From assembly GCA_965226755.1 (NCBI GenBank), contig CBDDDT010000004.1, positions 124,001 to 188,000 on the forward strand: a DNA stretch of 64,000 nt, in the 5' to 3' direction. The position numbers were made by a program, and so were the translations under genes. This DNA is from Bog-113 sp965226755 (GTDB lineage Bacteria > Acidobacteriota > Terriglobia > Bryobacterales > Bryobacteraceae). This document shows positions 34,395 through 41,478 of the stretch, one piece after another (position 1 is the first letter of the stretch; each line of letters opens with the position of its first letter). The notes under the pieces were generated by a model. That model searched no databases. It was not told where the DNA came from and was given only the letters and a program-made list of their open reading frames with translations.

Positions 34395-35570
34395 TCACGT
34401 TTCACGATTGCGTATGGCGCGGGCTTTACGGTAAATGTCGAGTAGCAGGAAGACGTTTCGTTTCCGGTCGAATTGCCGCTCAAATGCGTCTCGCGCGTGG
34501 CGACGCAGATCGTGAGCGAAGCTTGGATCCGAATCCAGCCGCGCTACTTTGCTCCTCAAGTCGTCCGCATTCCCCGATTGGAAGATCAGCCCGGTATCCC
34601 CATCCCGCACCAGTTCCGGAAGCGTACCGGCGTCACTTGCGATCACCGGAAGCCCGGTGGCGTACGCCTCCACCACGGAAACCGGAAAGTTCTCATACCA
34701 GATCGACGGAAGTATCAAGGCTTTTGCATTCTTCATCTCCTCCAGCACGAGTTCGTGTGGAAGTCTGCCCATCCAGGTCACGTTCACCCGTCCCGCGATC
34801 CGCTCGCGCAGCCATGGCCCGAGCGGTCCGTCTCCGATAATTTTGAGCGGGGGGAGACCCGAACCCAACCCCCACGTATCCAAAAGCACATCCAATCCCT
34901 TCTCCTGGCTGAGCCGGCCTGCGTAAAGGAAGAAGTTGCCGCCGGATCCCACTCCCGGGTCGGGCGCCATGAAATTCGGCTTCGTGAACAGGCGCGATGC
35001 GGGCAGACCGCCCGCAACAAACAGATTTCGCGAGAACTCGGTGAGCGCTATATAGGCGTCCACCGCGCGGTTCCACGTGCCCGCCGCATGGTGAACAGCC
35101 AGCATGGTCGCGACTCCCGCGCTCGCCGTCCGGCTGCCCCGGTAGCATGCGTGCCGCACTCCGGGCCACGCAACCGCTCTCCCCACGCAATCTTCGCAGG
35201 GCCGGCCTTCCCTCAACAGTGTCGCCGCGGGACAGAGCAGCCGGTAGTTATGAAGCGTCTGCACCACGGCTGCCCCCGCATTACGCGCCGCGTAATAACA
35301 GGCCGGGGAAAGTAAAGGAAACGTATTGTGAAAGTGGACGATATCCGGGCGCTCTTCCCGCGCCAGCGCATAAACACGTTGATAAGCCTCGCGGTTCCAA
35401 ACCGTGGCCGCCGCCATGCGCAGCCTACCCATTTCTCCTACACGGTCATTCGTCTCCGTGAAGCGCAGCACTTCGTGCCCCGCCTGTTCCAGCATCCGAA
35501 CCTCGCTGGCGAACACCTGATCTTCGCCCCCGGGCTGCTGGTAGAAGTTATGGACGACGAGAACTTTCAC
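34395..35570 (-). CDS. GT4-family glycosyltransferase
   Basis: A 391-residue GT-B-fold retaining glycosyltransferase. The N-terminal acceptor domain opens MKVLVVHNFYQQPGGEDQVF, with the Gly-rich loop typical of the family, and has DIVHFHNTFP. The C-terminal donor domain has FLYAGRLSQEKGLDVLL and the EX7E motif in WYENFPVSVVEAYATGLPVIAS. A CEDCVGRAVAWPGVRHACYRG insert near residue 125 is a Cys cluster common in this subfamily. The start is GTG 35570, overlapping the TGA of the preceding gene. It probably adds a sugar to the undecaprenyl-linked repeat unit in the cytoplasm. Confidence 0.9.
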   Translation of the reverse strand: MKVLVVHNFYQQPGGEDQVFASEVRMLEQAGHEVLRFTETNDRVGEMGRLRMAAATVWNREAYQRVYALAREERPDIVHFHNTFPLLSPACYYAARNAGAAVVQTLHNYRLLCPAATLLREGRPCEDCVGRAVAWPGVRHACYRGSRTASAGVATMLAVHHAAGTWNRAVDAYIALTEFSRNLFVAGGLPASRLFTKPNFMAPDPGVGSGGNFFLYAGRLSQEKGLDVLLDTWGLGSGLPPLKIIGDGPLGPWLRERIAGRVNVTWMGRLPHELVLEEMKNAKALILPSIWYENFPVSVVEAYATGLPVIASDAGTLPELVRDGDTGLIFQSGNADDLRSKVARLDSDPSFAHDLRRHARDAFERQFDRKRNVFLLLDIYRKARAIRNRET

Positions 35571-36718
35571 GGCGCGCGCAGCTCAGGGCGCTCCCCGCTC
35601 TGCGCGAAGCGGATCGCATCGAACATTCGGTCGGCCACCACGGCGGGCGTAAGTTGTAGAGCCGTCTCGCGAGCCGCCGCGCGCATCCGGTTCAAATCCG
35701 TCTCACTGGCGTTCAGGAAGAGGCCGAGCTTCTCGAGAACCTGCGGCTTGTTGTCGATCGAGTACGTCCAACCGTTGCGTCCGTCTTCCACCATGTCCTG
35801 GACAGCTTGGCTGTACAGGCTCCCGAGCACCGGCAATCCCGCGGCCAGCGCTTCATTCACCACCAGTCCCCATTCATCGGCCAGTGTCGGCAGCACCAGG
35901 GCGCCTGACTGTTCGTAGGTGCCGGGCAGTTCGCCATACGGAATGTTTCCCAGCATTTTCACGAGCAGGTTGGCGGGAGTTGGCGCCTGTTCCACCGCCA
36001 GTCGCTCGGGACCATCCCCCGCGACCCAAAACTCAATGGTGCGCTCCGGATGCCCCAGGCACCACTCACCCAAAATTCCGATGAACTGCGCCACTTGCTT
36101 CCGCACGACCAGGCGACCCGCGTAGATCAGCCGATGCGCCGCGGCTCCCGTTCTTACCGGCGCCACCGACGCGAACGAACCGACATCGGTAGTCTGCGGC
36201 ACGGCGAACAACTTATTCGACGGGCCCTGAAAACGTTCCAGATACCGAATTCCGCTGCGTCCATTGGTCATGATGGCGTCCGCGGAGCGGACCATGATGT
36301 GCCGGAGCGCCGTCCGCACAAACCAGCGCTGCGCTTCCGTCTCCTCGGAGATAGTCGCCCACACCACCAGCCGGCAACGCCGGAACAGGTGCCGGTAAAT
36401 CAGGGCGCTCAACGTACGAAATCCGAACTCCGCCGAGATCAGAACGTCGGGACGAAACCTCGTAAGCTGCGCCAGCGTGTCGTATGGGAAATGGACGAAG
36501 ATCGTCTCGTTGAACCCGCTCGGATGATTCCATGGCACGCTGATGGTGAAGTTGCGCTGCACCCGCACATCCAGGCCGCCAAAGTCCGGTTTCCAGAAGC
36601 GATCGGCCTCCATCTTCGTCGAGATCAAAACACGGAACGCCGCGACTCGAGACGCTAATTCCTGAAAGACAGGCACGCGATAGGGCGGAACGAAGTTCGT
36701 GAGCAGCGCCATCCGCAT
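35567..36718 (-). CDS. GT4-family glycosyltransferase
   Basis: A 383-residue GT-B protein. The donor domain includes LIYAGRLVVRKQVAQFI and WVAGDGPERLAVEQ; the sugar-nucleotide motif is EWGLVVNEALAAGLPVLGS, the EX7E equivalent. The N-terminus MRMALLTNFVPPYRVPVFQEL is typical of the family. It lies two bases after the flippase gene and overlaps the next GT4 gene by four bases (GTGA), forming a tight three-gene operon Wzx-GT-GT. Donor and acceptor are unknown. Confidence 0.9.
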   Translation of the reverse strand: MRMALLTNFVPPYRVPVFQELASRVAAFRVLISTKMEADRFWKPDFGGLDVRVQRNFTISVPWNHPSGFNETIFVHFPYDTLAQLTRFRPDVLISAEFGFRTLSALIYRHLFRRCRLVVWATISEETEAQRWFVRTALRHIMVRSADAIMTNGRSGIRYLERFQGPSNKLFAVPQTTDVGSFASVAPVRTGAAAHRLIYAGRLVVRKQVAQFIGILGEWCLGHPERTIEFWVAGDGPERLAVEQAPTPANLLVKMLGNIPYGELPGTYEQSGALVLPTLADEWGLVVNEALAAGLPVLGSLYSQAVQDMVEDGRNGWTYSIDNKPQVLEKLGLFLNASETDLNRMRAAARETALQLTPAVVADRMFDAIRFAQSGERPELRAP

Positions 36719-36720
36719 AG

Positions 36721-38010
36721 TTAGCCTTTTGCGGCGGCGGCCGCGCCCGCAACGTGCCCCAGAGCCTTTGGAGATCGCACCCGAACAGTCAGATAAACGC
36801 TGACCAACGCCGTGACGGTGTGCGACGCCAGCAATCCGTAAACCGCGCCCGGCAACTGTTTATGCTTGATCAGGAAGTAAGACGCGACCACCCCGAATAC
36901 ACCCCCGCAAACATGGGTGACCGTGGTGAGTTCCGGCCGCTGAATTGCCCGGAGGACGACGGAACAGCCGGTCGCCACCGCCGTCGCGATCGGGACCAGT
37001 CCGAGCACCGGCATCAGCCAGTCATAAGACGCGTACCGGCCCCCGTAGAACGCGCGGTCCCATAAATTCCCGCTCGCGAGGACAACCAGTTCATAGGCGA
37101 GGGCCACGGCCGCCATGGCCGCCGTATAGAGGATCCCGCGACGATACAGGATGGGCGCGCGGTTCGCCCCGAAGTCCCGTGCGAGCACCGGAATCGCAAG
37201 CGTCGAGAGAGCCGTCACCACCTGGATGACGGGCAGGATCGGGTTCTGCAGCGCCTTCAAAATTCCCGCCGCGCCCAACCCCAGAAAGGCGCCCGTCATT
37301 AGCATCTGCACCTGCGCCAGCAGCGGAAAAAAGAGCGCCGAGGGCAGGATCCAGCGTCCAAAATTCCAGAGCTCGCGCCCTACTTCCATCGAGTCGCTGA
37401 CCTCGCCGTCGGCGATTCTCAGCCCCACCCCAAGTTGCTTCATGCTGAAAATCGCCGCCACCGCGCTGGCCAGCGCCAAGCCCAGAAATCCGGTCGCGGC
37501 GTTCAGCAGGTGCGCGCGCCAAAACACCGCCGTGATCGCGGTCAGCACCGCCAGGTGAATTCCGCTCGCCGCGGCCGCCAGATCCGGCCGGGTTTCCAGG
37601 TAGTAAGCTTTTCGGATGGCCCAGAAAAGGAGGATGAGAGGACAACTCACTCCCATCGCCATCAGCGCGGGACCGAGGGCGTCATGCCGGAAATAAAATC
37701 CGATCCCCAGACTCGCCGCCCCCAGCACCCCGGTCACCGCCAGGTGATTCCAAATCACCCGCCGCAAATACCCCGCCAGGTCATCGTGGTGCCGCGCCGG
37801 ACCCAGCACGCTCATAGGCTCGATAATCAGCGCGCTGTGGAAGCTGGAAGCGACCAGGAAAATCGTGAATGCCATGGCGAAAGCGCCGTATTCCTGCGCT
37901 GGCAGAATACGCGCCAGAAGCACGTTCAGCCCAAAGCTCGCCGCCGAACTCAATCCTTGGTCGAGTATGCTGAAACCGGCTCGGCCCGTCCACTGACGTA
38001 TGCGGCTCAT
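36721..38010 (-). CDS. Wzx-type oligosaccharide flippase (MATE/PST superfamily)
   Basis: A 429-residue integral membrane protein with about 12 helices. FSILDQGLSSAASFGLNVLLARILPAQEYGAF at the N-terminus is the usual opening of polysaccharide flippases, and a second repeat-like half starts near AAGILKALQNPILP. These proteins move undecaprenyl-linked repeat units across the inner membrane. It is the first gene of the minus-strand Wzx-GT-GT operon. The 123-bp divergent region 38011-38133 towards the MBOAT gene must contain its promoter, but no convincing boxes were seen. Confidence 0.88.
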   Translation of the reverse strand: MSRIRQWTGRAGFSILDQGLSSAASFGLNVLLARILPAQEYGAFAMAFTIFLVASSFHSALIIEPMSVLGPARHHDDLAGYLRRVIWNHLAVTGVLGAASLGIGFYFRHDALGPALMAMGVSCPLILLFWAIRKAYYLETRPDLAAAASGIHLAVLTAITAVFWRAHLLNAATGFLGLALASAVAAIFSMKQLGVGLRIADGEVSDSMEVGRELWNFGRWILPSALFFPLLAQVQMLMTGAFLGLGAAGILKALQNPILPVIQVVTALSTLAIPVLARDFGANRAPILYRRGILYTAAMAAVALAYELVVLASGNLWDRAFYGGRYASYDWLMPVLGLVPIATAVATGCSVVLRAIQRPELTTVTHVCGGVFGVVASYFLIKHKQLPGAVYGLLASHTVTALVSVYLTVRVRSPKALGHVAGAAAAAKG

Positions 38011-38133
38011 CGGGCGCGGTTCTCGCGCGCCGCATTATTCCACGAAGTCTCTCCCACTGTGATTTGCCGGAACGGTATGCCTATTTTACAAAACGCACGC
38101 CGCCTCTTCCGGATTCGCCGCTGACCGGAACGT

Positions 38134-39528
38134 ATGCTCTTCGACACCCCGGTCTATTTCCTTTTTCTCGCCCTGGTAGTGATCATCTACTGGCGCCTCG
38201 GCCATAGCCGCCAGAACCTGTTCCTGCTGGCCGCCAGCTACTTCTTCTACGGCTGGTGGGACTGGCGATTCCTTCTCCTAATGGCCGGATCCACCGTGGT
38301 CGATTACGTCATCGCGCGCCGCCTCGCGAACTCCCCCGACCCGCGCCGCCGCCGCGCGCTCCTGATCCTGTCCCTCGTTTTGAATTTTGGCGTGCTCGCG
38401 GTTTTCAAATACTTCGACTTCTTCGCCTCCTCGCTCGCCTCGACGCTCACTCTGCTTGGCGCATCGCCGCTTACGTTCCATTTCCTCCAGATTCTTCTGC
38501 CGCCCGGCATCTCTTTCTACACCTTTCAGGAAGTCGCTTACATGGTGGACGTTTATCGCGGCAAGCAGGCGCCCGCGAGTTCGCTCACGGTCTACGCCCT
38601 TTTCATCAGCCTCTTCCCGCACCTGATCGCCGGACCCATCCAACGCCCGGGTCACCTGCTCCCGCAGATCGAGCATGAGCGCGATCTCGACCCGCGCGCG
38701 TTTTTCGACGGATGCATGCTCATCGTCTCCGGCCTTTTTCGCAAATGCGTCGTGGCCAACCAGTGCGCCATCCTCGCCAACGCCGCGTTCGACGGACGCT
38801 TCGGACACAACTTCCTGGCAACCTGCTTCGGCGCGTACGCCTTCTCCTGGCAGATCTATGGCGATTTCAGCGGTTACAGCGACATCGCCCGGGGCAGCGC
38901 CCAACTGCTGGGCTTCCACTTCATGGTGAACTTCCGCCAGCCTTATCTCGCCACCAGCCTGCGGGACTTCTGGCGCCGCTGGCACATTAGCCTCAGCACA
39001 TGGCTGCGCGACTACCTGTACATCCCGCTTGGCGGAAACCAGCACGGCCGCCTCGACACTTACCGTAATCTGCTCCTGACCATGCTGTTGGGCGGGTTGT
39101 GGCACGGCGCCAACGCCACATTCGTACTCTGGGGCGGACTCCACGGCGCAGGATTGAGCGCCGAACGCGCACTCTCCCGCAAATCCCCTTTTCGCGCGCC
39201 CCTTTGGATCCGCCGCCTGTTCATCTTCTCCGCCGTCTGTCTCGCGTGGATCTTCTTCCGCGCGACCTCCATCCCGCGCGCCTTTGAGCTGCTGGCCGGC
39301 CTGTCGCACTGGGAGTGGCGGAGTTCCTTCCCGTCTGTGGCCATCCTGTTAACCGCGTTCTCCGGCGCTCTGCTGCTATTGGATCTCCGGCTGGAAAACG
39401 CCAACGAAGAATACGTCCTGCAACATTCCAGCGAAACGACGCGCATCGCCGCCGCTCTTGTTCTTCTTCTCGCCGTGCTAGTCTTCTCCGCCTCGCAGGC
39501 AAGCGATTTCATCTACTTCCGCTTCTAG
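38134..39528 (+). CDS. MBOAT-family O-acyltransferase (AlgI-like)
   Basis: A 464-residue membrane protein with about ten helices. The family core is clear: LFPHLIAGPIQRPGHLLPQI, DFSGYSDIARGSAQLLGF, SLRDFWRRWHISLSTWLRDYLYIPLGGN with H284, and MLLGGLWHGANATFVLWGGLHG with the catalytic H324. AlgI-like members pass acetyl groups across the membrane for O-acetylation of polysaccharides, usually with an AlgJ/AlgX-like periplasmic partner. No such partner is seen in the window. It probably modifies the polysaccharide made by this locus. The next gene, the selenoprotein candidate, starts 51 bp downstream on the same strand. Confidence 0.92.
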   Translation: MLFDTPVYFLFLALVVIIYWRLGHSRQNLFLLAASYFFYGWWDWRFLLLMAGSTVVDYVIARRLANSPDPRRRRALLILSLVLNFGVLAVFKYFDFFASSLASTLTLLGASPLTFHFLQILLPPGISFYTFQEVAYMVDVYRGKQAPASSLTVYALFISLFPHLIAGPIQRPGHLLPQIEHERDLDPRAFFDGCMLIVSGLFRKCVVANQCAILANAAFDGRFGHNFLATCFGAYAFSWQIYGDFSGYSDIARGSAQLLGFHFMVNFRQPYLATSLRDFWRRWHISLSTWLRDYLYIPLGGNQHGRLDTYRNLLLTMLLGGLWHGANATFVLWGGLHGAGLSAERALSRKSPFRAPLWIRRLFIFSAVCLAWIFFRATSIPRAFELLAGLSHWEWRSSFPSVAILLTAFSGALLLLDLRLENANEEYVLQHSSETTRIAAALVLLLAVLVFSASQASDFIYFRF

Positions 39529-39579
39529 TCTTTTCGGCCTATTGCGCCAGCCGGAAGCAACAGATAGATTGAGCCCTGC

Positions 39580-40182
39580 ATGGACATGAAACCGATGTTT
39601 CTTCCGGATGTGGAAGCCAATCCGCAGCCCGGTCCCTGGGCCGCCAGCATCCAGACACTGCAGAAGTCCGGCAAAGAGTATCCGCAAATCTGGCATATGT
39701 TCGCGTTCCGGCCGTCCGCGACCGAACATCTCGCCCGCTTCACCCAGGAAATCATGCATGGGGAAGCGCCGCTGAGCGCGGGCTTGCGCGAACTGATCGC
39801 CGCCTTCACCTCGAAACAGAACCATTGCCCTTTCTGAATCAATTCGCACGCCGCAGTTGCGGCGGAACTTCTGGGCAGCGAGGAACTGGTGCGCGCCGTT
39901 CTCGACGATCTTGAAACGTCTCCGCTTCCCGAACCCGAGAAAGCCCTGCTCCGGTTTGTCGGCAAGGTGAACCATGAATCGCCCGGGATCACCGCCGCCG
40001 ACATGCAGCCGCTCTACGCCGAGGGTTGGACTGACGAAGCGATTTACTACGCCATCAGCGTGTGCGCGCTCTTCAACTTCTATAACCGTTGGATCGACGC
40101 TTCCGGCGTCCACCCCATGTCTCCGGAAGCGCACCGCGAAGGCGGCAAACGCACTGCCCAACATGGCTATGTGCGCAAATAG
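39580..40182 (+). CDS. AhpD-like (carboxymuconolactone decarboxylase fold) selenoprotein with in-frame UGA
   Basis: Read straight through, the frame 39580-40182 encodes 200 residues of an AhpD/CMD-like redox protein. Codon 86 (39835-39837) is TGA at the position of the second Cys of the family's CxxC: NHCPF-U-INSHAAVA, with C83, U86 and the conserved H90 and, upstream, E71 in LRELIAA. The frame continues without a break, and the sequence after it (AAELLGSEELVRAVL, DDLETSPL, WTDEAIYYAISVCALFNFYNRWID) is typical of the family's C-terminal half. A hairpin 11 nt past the TGA matches a bacterial SECIS. Family members reduce peroxides or disulfides through the Cys pair; Sec would make it more nucleophilic. 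The alternative is a nonsense mutation, argued against by the hairpin and intact flanks. It overlaps the MFS gene by 20 bp. Confidence 0.85.
39849..39864 (+). promoter_or_regulatory. SECIS-like stem-loop for UGA recoding
   Basis: A perfect 6-bp stem, CGCCGC (39849-39854) and GCGGCG (39859-39864), closes a four-base loop AGUU. Eleven bases separate the TGA (39835-39837) from the stem and 17 separate it from the loop. Bacterial SECIS elements that bind SelB are small hairpins at this distance, with a G among the first two loop bases, as here. It lies inside the coding sequence. Confidence 0.75.
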
Positions 40183-41413
40183 CGTCGCCGAGGGCTCCGG
40201 GGTCCGACTCGCTCACCCCGGCTGGCGAGTCGTCGCCGCCGGGTTCCTGGGCGTGATGGTGAGCTTCGGGTCGATGCTGGTCTTTACCTTCGGCATCTTC
40301 CTCAAGCCGCTGACTGCGCAGTTCGGCTGGACGCGCGCGGATGTGTCCGGCGCGTTCGCATTGGCCGCGCTCACCGTCGCGGCCACTTCGCCGCTGCTCG
40401 GCCGTTGGCTGGACCGCTACGGCCCGCGTCGCGTCATCCTTCCCTGCATGGCCGTCTTCGGTGTGGCGTTCGCTTCCCTGAGCCTGCTGCGCCCCTTCAT
40501 CTGGCGCTTGTATGCAACCTTTGTCGTTTTGGGCGCCGTCGGCAACGGCACTACGCAAATGGGATACTCCCGAGCCGTGTCGAGTTGGTTCGGCCGCGGA
40601 CGCGGGCTGGCGCTCTCCTGTGTCATCGCTGGAGTCGGCGTCGGCTCTATCGTCTTTCCCCTTGCGGCGCAAGCCATCATCGACACATCCGGATGGCGCG
40701 TGGCCTACGCAACGCTTGGGGCGGTCATTCTCCTATTCGGCATTCCGCTCACGGCATTATGGGTCGTCGAGAAGCCTCCCGAAAGACGAGTTTCCTCCAG
40801 CCAAACCAGTGAGCTCGAAAGCGTCTCCTTCCGCGAGGGGCTGCTTTCCGCCCCCTTCTGGATCATCGTAGCGATGCTGCTTCTCAGTTCGGTCAGCATC
40901 AACGGGGCGATTACGCACGTCTCCGCGCTTCTTACCGATCGCGGCGTCGCTGCGGGAGCCGCCGCCTTCGCCGCCTCCGCATTAGGCGGCGCGAGCTTTT
41001 GCTCCAGGCTCCTTACGGGATGGCTGCTCGACCGCTTCTTCGGCCCGCGGATCGCCCTATTGCTGATGTGCTTCACCACGGCCGGCATTCTGCTTCTTGC
41101 CCATGCGGGAACCTTCTTCACAGGGATCTGCGCCGCGGCTCTTATCGGTCTCGCCCTCGGCGGCGAGGCCGTCATCACGCCCTATCTCCTCACCCGTTAC
41201 TTCGGGCTGCGCTCGTTTTCCGGTCTCTACGGCGTAACCTGGACCTTCTACGCCGTCGCGGGCGCTTTAGGACCCATCCTCTTGGGACGGGCTTTCGACC
41301 TTACCGGCTCCTATGTCAGCTTGCTGCACATACTCGCCGGAGGAACTTTCGCGGCGGCCATGGTCATGCTGCTGATGCCTCGCTATCCAACTCCCATTCC
41401 GGCGGATCAGTAA
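40163..41413 (+). CDS. MFS transporter (OFA/MCT-like)
   Basis: A 416-residue major facilitator protein with 12 predicted helices. The signature loop GRWLDRYGPRRVILP lies between helices 2 and 3, and its counterpart LLTGWLLDRFFGPRIALLL in the second half. WFGRGRGLALSCVIAGVGVGS and GEAVITPYLLTRYFGLRSFSGLYG resemble oxalate/formate- or monocarboxylate-type carriers, so an organic anion is the likely substrate. From ATG 40163 it overlaps the end of the selenoprotein gene by 20 bp, which implies co-expression. The frame is open to 39974, but the extra residues are an out-of-frame shadow of that gene. Confidence 0.87.
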   Translation: MAMCANSVAEGSGVRLAHPGWRVVAAGFLGVMVSFGSMLVFTFGIFLKPLTAQFGWTRADVSGAFALAALTVAATSPLLGRWLDRYGPRRVILPCMAVFGVAFASLSLLRPFIWRLYATFVVLGAVGNGTTQMGYSRAVSSWFGRGRGLALSCVIAGVGVGSIVFPLAAQAIIDTSGWRVAYATLGAVILLFGIPLTALWVVEKPPERRVSSSQTSELESVSFREGLLSAPFWIIVAMLLLSSVSINGAITHVSALLTDRGVAAGAAAFAASALGGASFCSRLLTGWLLDRFFGPRIALLLMCFTTAGILLLAHAGTFFTGICAAALIGLALGGEAVITPYLLTRYFGLRSFSGLYGVTWTFYAVAGALGPILLGRAFDLTGSYVSLLHILAGGTFAAAMVMLLMPRYPTPIPADQ

Positions 41414-41455
41414 CCAATTCTCTGAAGCTTTTGCTCTGACGGGCGCGAAGGGGAT

Positions 41456-41478
41456 AAGAAACAGGCGCCCGGTTTCTT
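41456..41478. terminator. Hairpin between convergent MFS and Wzc genes
   Basis: Arms AAGAAAC (41456-41462) and GTTTCTT (41472-41478) pair perfectly around a GC-rich nine-base core containing GGCGCC. A-rich on one side and T-rich on the other, it could act in both directions. It sits in the 64-bp gap between two stops; termination is inferred from position and shape. Confidence 0.4.

Noticed and set aside
38278..39309. 343-codon minus-strand ORF
   Set aside because: Antisense to the MBOAT gene, Gln/Glu/Arg-rich with no fold signature.
39835..39837. TGA as a plain nonsense mutation or sequencing error making a pseudogene
   Set aside because: It falls exactly on the second redox Cys codon, the flanks are intact and a SECIS-like hairpin follows at the right distance. 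Not excluded until Sec machinery is confirmed.
39889..40182. Independent 97-codon ORF
   Set aside because: It is the C-terminal half of the AhpD-like selenoprotein in the same frame as 39580-39837 and has no family start of its own.
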